Notes under the pieces: generated by a model
The model's database searches: none
Seen by the model: the letters and a program-made list of their open reading frames with translations, nothing else
What the model was told of the DNA's origin: nothing
Shown: positions 39,735-48,129 of the stretch, in pieces
Layout: every line of letters begins with the position of its first letter
How positions within the stretch are numbered: position 1 is the stretch's first letter
Program-made: the position numbers and the translations under genes
Source: Phycisphaerales bacterium
GTDB lineage: Bacteria > Planctomycetota > Phycisphaerae > Phycisphaerales > SM1A02
Direction of reading: 5' to 3'
DNA length: 64,000 nt
NCBI GenBank assembly: GCA_029242715.1
Contig: JAQWTL010000020.1
Coordinates: 62,001 to 126,000, forward strand

Positions 39735-40596
39735 CCGCACTACCCCCATCACAATCATCGGCGCTGGCGCCCTGGGCCAGGCCCTGACCATGAGCCTTCA
39801 TGCCGCCGGTCGTTCCATTGATCTGGTTGTGAGTCGATCTGATGAACGCGGACAGGCCCTTGCCGATGCGGTTGGTGCCAGGCGAGCCAATTCTCCAGAA
39901 GGCATTTCCAGCCAAGCGATCATCCTGTGCGTTCCAGATGATCACATTGAATCCGTTTCAAAGCAGCTCACTGCCCCCAGTGGAAGCATCGTTGCACACT
40001 GTGCAGGTTCACGAGGACTGGATGTCCTTCATGCAGCGAGTTCGACTGGTGCACACGTCGGATCCATTCATCCCGTCATGGTGCTGGCTCAGGCTGGCCG
40101 TGGCCCAGACGCACTGCAAGGCGCCACGGCCGCGATAGAAGGTAATCATGTGTCGGGCCCCTGGTTGCGTCAACTCGCTGAAGATATCGGTATGCACGCC
40201 GTAGAGATCCCGGCTGAAAACCGAGCCCTCTACCACCTCTCCGCTTCGCTTGTCGGTGGCCTGATGACCGGACTCCTGGCGGCATCAGCAGATCTCTGGG
40301 AGCTCCTTGGGCTTGACCGAAACACGGCTGCCTCCGCACTGGCGCCTATGGTGCGTGAAGCTGGTCGCAACCTTGAAGAACTGGGCGTCCCCAAAGTTGT
40401 GATGGGCCCCGCTGCCCGTGGTGACATTGGCACGATCAAATGCCATCTGGAAGTCCTGGCCAGTCAAGCCCCCCACCTGCTGCCGCTTTATCGTGAACTC
40501 GTAAGGCTCAGTGTTCCCTATGCGTGTGAACAGGGACTTCTGGATCACGATGCCGCCCAGGCGGTGCATGATGTGGTGGACTGCTGCGATCAATAG
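39727..40596 (+). CDS. Rossmann-fold/DUF2520 protein
   Basis: About 289 residues. An N-terminal dinucleotide-binding motif (ITIIGAGALGQALTMSLHAAG), AIILCVPDDHIESV, and the characteristic SIHPVMVLA and YHLSASLVGGL of the Rossmann-like plus DUF2520 family, related to F420-dependent and 6-phosphogluconate-type dehydrogenases. ATG 39727 overlaps the small membrane gene by eight bases. The substrate is not known. In some genomes this family sits near pantothenate or folate genes, which are not here. Confidence 0.88.
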   Translation: MTDRTTPITIIGAGALGQALTMSLHAAGRSIDLVVSRSDERGQALADAVGARRANSPEGISSQAIILCVPDDHIESVSKQLTAPSGSIVAHCAGSRGLDVLHAASSTGAHVGSIHPVMVLAQAGRGPDALQGATAAIEGNHVSGPWLRQLAEDIGMHAVEIPAENRALYHLSASLVGGLMTGLLAASADLWELLGLDRNTAASALAPMVREAGRNLEELGVPKVVMGPAARGDIGTIKCHLEVLASQAPHLLPLYRELVRLSVPYACEQGLLDHDAAQAVHDVVDCCDQ

Positions 40597-40633
40597 CACA
40601 AGTAGGCAATGGGCCTGCCGTGTCGCCTCATGA

Positions 40634-41221
40634 TCAGTCTTCACCCTCGCGGATAATTCTGATTTCCGGCACAAAGTCAATTCGCTTGACCGGAGCCGGC
40701 TTGCCGACTCGTGTACCACAGGAACTGCAGGTGGAGAGCGCCTCATCGGCCCAGAATGCTTCCATCGCCTGGGTGAAATGTTCGACGATATCCTCGCAAT
40801 CGAATTCCTGGTCATGAACAAGTTCATGGCAATTCGGGCAGTAGAACTGCTGATGCTCCGTCTCACCGGCAGGTCGGCGGCGTTCGACAACGACGCCAAT
40901 CGTCCCGGGCTGACGCTGAGGGGCATGTGGAACACCGCCTGGAATGAAAAAGGTTTCCCCTTCCATGATGGGAACATGCTTGAGCCCATCGTCATCACGG
41001 ATGATGATGACCATGTCACCTTTCAACTGGAAGAAATACTCTTCCGAATTGGTCATGTGAAAATCATTCCTGGCGTTCGGCCCCCCGATGACCATGACAA
41101 AGAAATCATTGCCATCGTAGAGATACTTGTTCCCCACAGGCGGGTTGAAGTCGGCAGCATTCTGCTTGACCCAATCCAGTAGATTCACAGGCAACTGGCA
41201 TGTATTCAATTCAATCGTCAT
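40634..41221 (-). CDS. nbaC: 3-hydroxyanthranilate 3,4-dioxygenase
   Basis: Cupin dioxygenase that opens 3-hydroxyanthranilate in the kynurenine route to quinolinate and NAD. 195 residues. Iron ligands appear in RNDFHMTNSEEYFFQLKG (His, Glu) and IPGGVPHAPQR (His). The substrate-binding VVVERRRP is present. The C-terminus has a rubredoxin-like metal site (CPNC...CSSC), as in bacterial enzymes. No other kynurenine gene is in the window, so the pathway must be encoded elsewhere or the enzyme is orphaned. ATG at 41221. Confidence 0.93.
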   Translation of the reverse strand: MTIELNTCQLPVNLLDWVKQNAADFNPPVGNKYLYDGNDFFVMVIGGPNARNDFHMTNSEEYFFQLKGDMVIIIRDDDGLKHVPIMEGETFFIPGGVPHAPQRQPGTIGVVVERRRPAGETEHQQFYCPNCHELVHDQEFDCEDIVEHFTQAMEAFWADEALSTCSSCGTRVGKPAPVKRIDFVPEIRIIREGED

Positions 41222-41279
41222 TTCTTTGGCCCCAGAAAATCAACGTGTTACTTCAAACCAAGTTGTACCCTAGCAGGAC

Positions 41280-41696
41280 ATGAATGCCGCAGAACGAAAC
41301 AGGTTTGACAAGTTGGTGGAATCCGTCCTGGCGGACCTGCCAGCCGCCATGCACAACTTGCTTGAAGAAGTGCCTCTGCTCGTCGAAGACACGCCAGACC
41401 CGGCTCTGCTCAAGACAACCGACTGCAAGGCAGAAGAGATCTGTGGGCTCCATAGTGGGCTGAACCTCGCCGAGCGAAGTGTTGAAGATCTCCCTGAAAT
41501 CCCCGAAACAATCCACTTGTTCCGGGTGGGCATCCTTGAAATTGCCGGTGGCTGGGACACATGGCAAGATGAAGATGGCACACCAATGGGAGGCGTTGAT
41601 GTGGTTCGTGAAGAAATTCGAATCACTCTTCTTCACGAAATCGGTCATCACTTTGGCCTTGACGAAGACCAACTTGAACGACTGGGGTTTGCCTGA
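41280..41696 (+). CDS. Small metallopeptidase-like protein (zincin, DUF1025 type)
   Basis: 138 residues. The C-terminus carries the zincin motif ITLLHEIGHHFGLDEDQL, identical in form to the minimal-zincin family PF06262 (DUF1025). The N-terminal helix FDKLVESVLADLPAAMHNLLEEVPLLVED matches the family start. No signal peptide, so cytoplasmic. Activity has not been shown for most members. ATG 41280 lies 58 bases from the divergent dioxygenase start. Confidence 0.9.
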   Translation: MNAAERNRFDKLVESVLADLPAAMHNLLEEVPLLVEDTPDPALLKTTDCKAEEICGLHSGLNLAERSVEDLPEIPETIHLFRVGILEIAGGWDTWQDEDGTPMGGVDVVREEIRITLLHEIGHHFGLDEDQLERLGFA

Positions 41697-41731
41697 GGTT
41701 ACCCAGCCACAGGCCTAAGCAGACCAGAACG

Positions 41732-41786
41732 TTTAAAGAGCCTTTAAAGAGCCTTTAAAGAACCTTTAAAGAACCTTTGAAACACC
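41732..41786 (+). repeat. 11-bp tandem repeat, five copies
   Basis: Units TTTAAAGAGCC, TTTAAAGAGCC, TTTAAAGAACC, TTTAAAGAACC and TTTGAAACACC lie directly after one another, 36 bases after the zincin stop. They are in the leader of the next gene, about 127 bases before its start. Confidence 0.95.
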
Positions 41787-41912
41787 AGCAAAGCAGATAC
41801 GACTGAAACCTCAGAGGGTTTTCGGACGTAGTAGTTCAGTGGTGTCGGTTCCACGCTCGGAAACCGCTGCCATGGAGAATTAATGTGGGGGTGGAGGCTT
41901 GAGGAGGTCTCC

Positions 41913-42554
41913 ATGAAGTCAGTACATGCGGTACCAGCGATCTTTATTGCTGCACTGTCAACATCAACACTCGCTGGAATTGATGACAATCTGATTGTCA
42001 ATGGATCCTTCGAGGAACATATCGTCAACGGTTCCTGGAACCTCTTTGAAGACATCCCAGGGTGGACTCTTGAATCTGGACCAGGCATTGAACTACAGCG
42101 AGGTGTTGCAGGCTGGGATGCCTACGATGGCGAACAGTGGCTTGAACTGGATGCCGATCAGAACGGACCTGGCGGAAGCTATATGCATGGCGAGATCGGC
42201 TCGACATCACTGAGCCAGGAAGTTCAGACTGCGGTTGGCCAGTACTACATGTTGACCCTGTCTTTTTCAGCCAGGCCAGGTGTAGAGGACAATCACCTTG
42301 TCGTCGACTGGAATCATGAAACGATCATTGATCTGACAGCCAGCGGTATTGGCTACAACAACAACAACTGGCAGGAGATCAGCGTTCTGATCGAGGGCAA
42401 TGGGATGACTTCGAAACTGGTCATAGGTGATGCCAGCGTGGATGACACGCTGGGGACGTTCGTTGACGCGGTTCGACTCGTCGCCGTGCCTGCACCGGCT
42501 TCGCTAGGCCTGATCTTGCTCCTTCCTCTGACAGGCAGACGCCGTCGTCGTTAG
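41913..42554 (+). CDS. Secreted DUF642-like protein with PEP-CTERM-like tail
   Basis: About 213 residues. Signal peptide (AIFIAALSTSTLAG), then NLIVNGSFEE...PGW, the classic opening of DUF642-type galactose-binding-like domains, with GEQWLELDAD and a late jelly-roll strand set. The tail is PAPASLGLILLLPL followed by TGRRRRR, the PEP-CTERM-like sorting signal. ATG at 41913 has GAGGAGG seven bases upstream. Likely carbohydrate-binding and surface-sorted; ligand unknown. Confidence 0.85.
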   Translation: MKSVHAVPAIFIAALSTSTLAGIDDNLIVNGSFEEHIVNGSWNLFEDIPGWTLESGPGIELQRGVAGWDAYDGEQWLELDADQNGPGGSYMHGEIGSTSLSQEVQTAVGQYYMLTLSFSARPGVEDNHLVVDWNHETIIDLTASGIGYNNNNWQEISVLIEGNGMTSKLVIGDASVDDTLGTFVDAVRLVAVPAPASLGLILLLPLTGRRRRR

Positions 42555-42563
42555 TCTGTTCGC

Positions 42564-43478
42564 ATGATGCGTGCTGCTTTTCTCTTCATTGCCATCCTGG
42601 TTCTGGGATCTGGCTGTCACGTCCCAGAAGCAAGATCAATGCGTGGACGCCCTCTCGAGACACCTACGCTCCCTGAAGATGTACAGGCTCGACGTGAGGC
42701 AGACCTGAGACATGCCCGCACGATCTACTCCGTACATCCCAGTGATGAAGAAGCCATTATCTGGCTGGGTAGACGCACCGCCTATCTGGGGCGTTATCGG
42801 GAAGCTGTCGACATCTACACGAACGGCCTGAAGACATTCCCTGAGAGCTATCGTCTGCTCCGTCATCGAGGTCATCGATACATCACTCTGCGAAAACTGG
42901 ATGCCGCCATAGATGATCTTCAGAGAGCCGATGAGCTCTCCCGGGACCAACCCGATGCCATAGAACCTGATGGCATGCCCAATGCCGCCGGCAAACCACG
43001 CAGCACTACCAAGGGCAACATCCTCTACCACCTTGGCCTGGCCCACTATCTGCAAGGCGAATTTGTCGAATCCATGATCGACTTCCAGCGATGCCTTCAG
43101 CTTGCTACCAATGATGACATGCGTGTGGCCTCTGCCTACTGGTTGTATCTCTCGGCTTGTCGCTGCGAAGACAAGGCCATTGCAGATCATGCACTTGCCA
43201 TCGCTACACCCAAGATGGATCTCCTGGAGAACCATGCCTACCGGGCCTTGCTGCTCTCTTTCCAAGACCTCGACGCTGGTGAGACTGTTGACTCCCAACT
43301 GGACGAAGGCGTCGACGAAGCCACCTCAGGCTACGGTTTGGGCATGAAACAGCTACTCAATGGAGAAACGGATCTCAGCCGTGCTCAATTCGAAGTGATC
43401 ATTGCTGAAACCAACTGGGCGGCCTTCGGCCACATCGCTGCTGAAGCAGAACTGGCCCGGCTGGATCAGAAAGACTGA
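42564..43478 (+). CDS. TPR lipoprotein
   Basis: 304 residues. The signal peptide ends in the lipobox LGSGC. Several tetratricopeptide-like units follow: DEEAIIWLGRRTAYLGRYREAVDIY, FPESYRLLRHRGHRYITLRKLDAAI, then KGNILYHLGLAHYLQGEFVES. It lies 9 bases after the PEP-CTERM-like gene and may share its mRNA. A terminator follows. Partner unknown. Confidence 0.85.
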   Translation: MMRAAFLFIAILVLGSGCHVPEARSMRGRPLETPTLPEDVQARREADLRHARTIYSVHPSDEEAIIWLGRRTAYLGRYREAVDIYTNGLKTFPESYRLLRHRGHRYITLRKLDAAIDDLQRADELSRDQPDAIEPDGMPNAAGKPRSTTKGNILYHLGLAHYLQGEFVESMIDFQRCLQLATNDDMRVASAYWLYLSACRCEDKAIADHALAIATPKMDLLENHAYRALLLSFQDLDAGETVDSQLDEGVDEATSGYGLGMKQLLNGETDLSRAQFEVIIAETNWAAFGHIAAEAELARLDQKD

Positions 43479-43505
43479 ACACCTGTAATCGATTCAAAAA
43501 ATGAC

Positions 43506-43535
43506 AAGCCCCGATCCCTTTCGAGTTCGGGGCTT
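43506..43535 (+). terminator. Terminator after the TPR lipoprotein
   Basis: A 9-bp stem AAGCCCCGA/TCGGGGCTT with a 12-base loop, then ATCCACC. Good stem, weak T tail. Confidence 0.65.
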
Positions 43536-43867
43536 ATCCACCATTTGATGACGGCCGTTAGTGGTCTGGTTTTACCCTTCCCTAGGTAATCGTCACACGC
43601 CTTCGGTTTCCTTCGGCTTCCCGCTCTGTCGTGTTTCCACGTTTCGCGTTCTTCCGCTTTTCACCGCCGACTCCGGTCATCGCCCTGGTTTCGCTTGGTC
43701 AGCTTTCCCGCGTTTCCGCGTTTGGCCTTGCCTCGTCGTGTTTCCACTTCTCGGCTTGACTTTCGCGTCCTTTGACGACGAGTGCATCATGCCTGCAAGA
43801 AACAGATCCTGCAAGCCTTTGATAAAAAGTGAATGTCTGGTGGATGAGCCGTGGAAACTGTCTTGAA
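43536..43867. other. Pyrimidine-rich intergenic block, non-coding
   Basis: About 330 bases between convergent genes. From 43562 to about 43780 the plus strand is dominated by C and T in short TTTCC/TTCCG words, unlike any neighbour. A 13-base direct repeat GTCGTGTTTCCAC occurs at 43628 and 43735. A 101-residue frame crosses it on plus but has no protein-like pattern. May be an RNA gene, a degenerate repeat, or the remains of a basic-protein gene on minus. Confidence 0.6.
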
Positions 43868-45190
43868 TTACCTGGCGGACATTGATTCATTGAACTTCTG
43901 AAGCACTGTTGTGGGCCCAACATAAGTTCCATCCACATAGCTCTTTGCAATTGCATTGTCGTTCGAATCAATCCATACCAGATTCGGAATGCCACGACCT
44001 CCATATGTGGATTTGAGTCCACTGGGACCCACACGACTGAAAGGAACTGCATAGAAATTCATCTTGTAGTCCTTCATGTACTGGGTCATCTGATCGATCG
44101 ACTTGTCCGAGCTTACGAAAATGACTGTGAAATCACCGTCTTCCGAATGGTCATCGAAGAACTTGACCAATGACGGGGTGAATTTACGGCATGGCGGGCA
44201 CCACTTGGCAGAGAAGTAAAGCAGCACATTCGACTTGTCTGCAAGATCGCTGGTTGGAACGGACTGCCCAGATGCCGTCATGAGTTCTGGTCCAATCATC
44301 GAAATCAATTTCGCGTGATTGGTGCCAGAAGCCCCAGAACCCTCTGGATTTCTCGTCGGTGAAGACTTGGATCGCTGAACCTTGTTCTTGTTGGCCATGT
44401 TTCGGACGGCTGCCGGGATGGCAAACTCTGATATGGCATCCTGGAGCTTGAATTGCTCAACCTGAAGATCCTGAAAAAGGTCGTCATTGTTGTAGATCCT
44501 GAGATGCACGGGAAGCCCAGGGCCAGGCATCTTGGCCAGCGTGCTGTTGCCCGCGAAACCGAACTCATCGATATGGACTCTGACATCCACGGCATTTGCC
44601 TTGCTTCCTTCCAAGCGAGTCTTCAAACCACGCCAATAACCCGTTTCTGTAGAAAAATACAGTTCGACAGCCTTACGGGCCCCATTGGGAAGACAGAGCA
44701 CACGCCAGCAGGAGTCACCGGAGAAGTCCACCTTGCCGGCATTGATGATCTTCCTGGAATGCGATTCAATCGAACCCAACCACATTGGATTGAAGATGAG
44801 TTCAAACAGGAACAGTCTCTGAGGCGTCAGGGTCTCTAGCTCGAGCACCTTGACATCATCACCCTCCCCTTTGGAGGTATAGAACCAATTGAGTTTGCCA
44901 GTGGATCCGATACTCGTTTTCTGGGTATCGCCGGGAATCGATGTCTCGGCCAGAAAACTGTTTGGTTGAGCACGATCAAATGCCGAAACGATCACCCCAT
45001 CTGTTTCCCAACCAGTCCACTTGGTCATTACCGCTTCATGCTTGTCAGAAGTCCAGCCGGACATCTCCATCCACTGACCAATGAGCTCATCGGCAGTCGG
45101 TTTTTTCTGCGAGGAGGCCTTGGAAGTGGCCTGCCCCATGACAGCTGAACTGACCAGAAGCACGAGCGCTGCAGCGAGAAAACGAGACAT
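43868..45190 (-). CDS. Secreted protein with C-terminal thioredoxin domain
   Basis: About 440 residues. Signal peptide (FLAAALVLLVSSAVMG). The N-terminal half is of unknown fold and resembles periplasmic lipid-binding beta-sheet proteins (GKLNWFYTSKGEG; VHIDEFGFAGN). The C-terminal 140 residues are nucleoredoxin/TlpA-like: VLLYFSAKWCPPCRKFTP with the redox CPPC, then VIFVSSDKS and GGRGIPNLVWID. ATG 45190 has GGAGGT five bases upstream; the longer frame to 45310 has a non-signal N-terminus. Likely a periplasmic disulfide reductase or thiol sensor. Confidence 0.87.
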   Translation of the reverse strand: MSRFLAAALVLLVSSAVMGQATSKASSQKKPTADELIGQWMEMSGWTSDKHEAVMTKWTGWETDGVIVSAFDRAQPNSFLAETSIPGDTQKTSIGSTGKLNWFYTSKGEGDDVKVLELETLTPQRLFLFELIFNPMWLGSIESHSRKIINAGKVDFSGDSCWRVLCLPNGARKAVELYFSTETGYWRGLKTRLEGSKANAVDVRVHIDEFGFAGNSTLAKMPGPGLPVHLRIYNNDDLFQDLQVEQFKLQDAISEFAIPAAVRNMANKNKVQRSKSSPTRNPEGSGASGTNHAKLISMIGPELMTASGQSVPTSDLADKSNVLLYFSAKWCPPCRKFTPSLVKFFDDHSEDGDFTVIFVSSDKSIDQMTQYMKDYKMNFYAVPFSRVGPSGLKSTYGGRGIPNLVWIDSNDNAIAKSYVDGTYVGPTTVLQKFNESMSAR

Positions 45191-45417
45191 CAAAGACCTC
45201 CATGGAGTAAGGGCAAGTGGCCCCTCACTATACCCCCCACATCTCAAGACAATAAGAAACTGGATCAGCAAGAGGCCTTCCAGCGGCAGGAAAGGCGGCA
45301 TCCCAGGCATTTTTGAAAAATTCGGATTCCAACTGATAGATCACCATCCTGAAATTCGAAGCCCATGCAGAGGAAACGCGCACGAAGAGGGAATGATCCA
45401 AATGAAACGGGATCCAC

Positions 45418-48042
45418 ATGCTCCAGATTAAATCGCATCGTTTCAGCATCACTGCGGCAGCAGTTATTGCTCCACTGGTTCTATTTGCATCCAGCAGTTT
45501 GATTGAGGCCACCACCTCACCAGCACCTGGCAAGCAGATACCAGATCATGTTCTCAAACATCTTTCCCGGAGTCAGGTCAGCCTGGATTCTCCAGGCGCA
45601 TGGCGAGGCAAGGCAAAAGCTGCCCGAGATGCCCGCAAATCAGGCCAGCGAAGCAGCGGAGCCGTCACGGGCGTCCTTGATGTTCCCGTGTTCTGCTTTG
45701 GCTTCAATAACATCAACTTGCCAGCTGATACGGTTGCCAACCTGCAGACCGAACTCTTTGATGGCCCATGGCCCACGGGAACACTGAGCGAGTACTACCG
45801 CGAAGTCTCCTATGGCAAGTTCACATTCAGTGGTGTCGTTTCGAATATTGGCAATCTCGCCAACAACGATGCCTTCTACGAAGGTGGATCCAACGGCATG
45901 GACAATGACGAACCGTTCGTCTACGTCACCGAGGCACTTCAACTGGCAGATGCCACCACCGACTTCACCCTTTATGACAATGATGGGCCGGATGGAATCC
46001 CCAACTCCGGCGATGATGATGGCATTGTCGATCTCGTTGCTCTGGTTCATCCTGAATCCGGAGGTGAATGCCTGGGAAGCAGCAATCTCTGGTCACACCG
46101 CTGGTCGTATGGCTCTGCCAACTCCTGGGCGACTGGTTCAAATGCCAACTTCGTCACAAACGATGATGGTGCAAACGGTTCCAAGATCCAGATCAGCGAT
46201 TACACGATCATGCCTGCACTTTCCTGCGAAGGAACATTGATTGAAATCGGCGTGTTCTGCCATGAATTTGGACATGCACTTGGGATCGGAGATCTCTACG
46301 GAACGAATGGCTCCGCCAATGATGGCTGTGGCCACTTCTGTCTGATGGGTGCTGGAAACTGGAATTCGCCATCAAGGCCTTCCCACATGTCAGCGTGGTG
46401 CCGGGCAGAGTTGGGCTGGATCGAACCACAACTTGTCATCGGCGAGTATTCGGACCTGATGATTCCTGCAATCGAAGAAGCACCTTTCGCGTTGAAAATT
46501 CAGCATGATCCAAACAGCAGCGAATACTTCCTTATTGAGAATCGCCAACCCATTGGATTCGACGAGAATCTCTGGGCCTGCGGCCTTGCCATCTGGCATA
46601 TCGATCCCAGCGTCGGCACCGGAAATGACTTCGGCTGGTGTGGTGGAAATGCGGCCGCTCCTCACAGCATGATCGCCCTAGAACAAAGTGATGGTCTCTG
46701 TGATCTCGAGAATGACATCACGAATCGTGGTGACGTTGGTGACCTTTGGTCAGCAACCAGTCCAGCAACGGTTTTCGATCCAGGCACCTTTCCCAACTCC
46801 AGGCCCTACTCCGGTGTGAACACGGGCGTGAAGCTTGCTGACATCTCAGCTTGTGGCGATGACATGACCATTGATCTTTCGGTCAATCCCCTGCCCATCC
46901 AGGAACCACGCGAACTGGATGTCCTGTTCATCTTCGATACTTCCGGCAGTTACAGCGACGATCTGCCCAACATGCTTGCCCAGATGCCATCCGTCATGGA
47001 TGAGATTTCCAGCACGTTCCCCAATCCCCGCTATGCCGTAGCCAACTTCACGGATTTTCCCATACATCCAGCAGGTAATCCGACTGATGAAGCCTGGATC
47101 GTAGATCTCGATTTCACCAGCAATGAAGTCGCCGTGACCAACGCCATGGCAGCCTTGACTGCTTCAGGTGGCCAGGATCTTCCTGAGTCGCAGTACGAGG
47201 CGCTCTACCAGGCCATGATGGGAACCGGCCTTGATCTGAATGGTGATGGCGACTTCACCGACACTGGCGATATCGCTCCACAGCCACTGTCCTGGGACAG
47301 TGATCGTGCACCAATCATCTTTTTAATGACCGATGCTGAATTCCATGATGCAGATGTCGAGGACTACCCCAGTGGTACCGGTGAAGCCAATGGCCGTGCC
47401 GCTCTACTTGCAGAAATCGGTGGACCATCTGTCATGGCAGAATCACCTCGCATCTTCACTCTGAATGCAGCCTGGGAAGGACCAGACATCACTTCAAGTG
47501 AATTTGGCGATGGACATCACTCGTTTTCTCCTTGGAAAACCAGCAAACTGCATGAACAAGCAACAGAGTTGGCTGCGCATTCCAGAGCCAGTCTGATCTA
47601 TGCTGGCGACAACACCATCGAGTTCAAGCGAGCCGTCAAGGAAGCACTCGATCTACTGGCTACAGACATCACGGCAGCAGGCACCTGCTGCACCTGGGAT
47701 GGCGGATGCCAGCAGGACATCAGCAGTGATCAGTGTCGACAGGAACTGGATGGCGTCTGGAGCGGCGGCGACTGTCAGATTGATTGCAATGAAAACAATC
47801 GACCTGACACCTGTGAAATCGCCTTGAACCTTGTTCCTGATATCAACAACAACGATATTCCTGATGGATGCGAATGCCTTGCTGATATCAATGGCGATGG
47901 CGCCGTGAATGTCGATGACATGCTCAAGATCATCGGCGAATGGGGCTGTCGTGATTGCCCTCGAACCGATATCAATCAGGATGGAATCACCAATGTAGAT
48001 GACCTGTTGATCGCCTTCGATGGCTGGGGAGATTGCCGCTAG
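45418..48042 (+). CDS. M6-family metalloprotease with vWA domain, Cys module and dockerin repeats
   Basis: 874 residues, secreted. A signal anchor near residues 10-30. Catalytic M6 (immune-inhibitor-A-like) domain with CHEFGHALGIGDLYG near residue 281 and the preceding WSHRWS region. From about residue 500, a von Willebrand A domain: DVLFIFDTSGSYSDDLP (MIDAS-like DxSGS). Then one Cys-rich unit GTCCTWDGGC...QCRQELDGVWSGGDC, similar to the repeats of the 938-residue protein downstream. Finally two EF-hand-like repeats ending GWGDCR. The likely role is degradation of external protein. ATG 45418 has no strong Shine-Dalgarno site. Confidence 0.9.
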   Translation: MLQIKSHRFSITAAAVIAPLVLFASSSLIEATTSPAPGKQIPDHVLKHLSRSQVSLDSPGAWRGKAKAARDARKSGQRSSGAVTGVLDVPVFCFGFNNINLPADTVANLQTELFDGPWPTGTLSEYYREVSYGKFTFSGVVSNIGNLANNDAFYEGGSNGMDNDEPFVYVTEALQLADATTDFTLYDNDGPDGIPNSGDDDGIVDLVALVHPESGGECLGSSNLWSHRWSYGSANSWATGSNANFVTNDDGANGSKIQISDYTIMPALSCEGTLIEIGVFCHEFGHALGIGDLYGTNGSANDGCGHFCLMGAGNWNSPSRPSHMSAWCRAELGWIEPQLVIGEYSDLMIPAIEEAPFALKIQHDPNSSEYFLIENRQPIGFDENLWACGLAIWHIDPSVGTGNDFGWCGGNAAAPHSMIALEQSDGLCDLENDITNRGDVGDLWSATSPATVFDPGTFPNSRPYSGVNTGVKLADISACGDDMTIDLSVNPLPIQEPRELDVLFIFDTSGSYSDDLPNMLAQMPSVMDEISSTFPNPRYAVANFTDFPIHPAGNPTDEAWIVDLDFTSNEVAVTNAMAALTASGGQDLPESQYEALYQAMMGTGLDLNGDGDFTDTGDIAPQPLSWDSDRAPIIFLMTDAEFHDADVEDYPSGTGEANGRAALLAEIGGPSVMAESPRIFTLNAAWEGPDITSSEFGDGHHSFSPWKTSKLHEQATELAAHSRASLIYAGDNTIEFKRAVKEALDLLATDITAAGTCCTWDGGCQQDISSDQCRQELDGVWSGGDCQIDCNENNRPDTCEIALNLVPDINNNDIPDGCECLADINGDGAVNVDDMLKIIGEWGCRDCPRTDINQDGITNVDDLLIAFDGWGDCR

Positions 48043-48078
48043 CGTTCCGAACAGGCGAACTCTTCGACAAACAATACG

Positions 48079-48114
48079 CAACACCCCGGTCTCCCAAAGA
48101 GGCCGGGGTTGTTG
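48079..48114. terminator. Bidirectional hairpin between convergent M6 peptidase and FAD oxidase genes
   Basis: About 13 paired bases, CAACACCCCGGTCT against GAGGCCGGGGTTGTTG, with a small imperfection; T-rich flanks on both sides (TTGTATTAC). Confidence 0.7.
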
Positions 48115-48129
48115 TATTACAAGCGAAAT

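Noticed and set aside
43561-43866. 101-residue frame in the pyrimidine-rich block
   Set aside because: Composition follows the C/T skew; no start signal, no protein-like pattern, and overlap with a terminator-flanked intergenic region.
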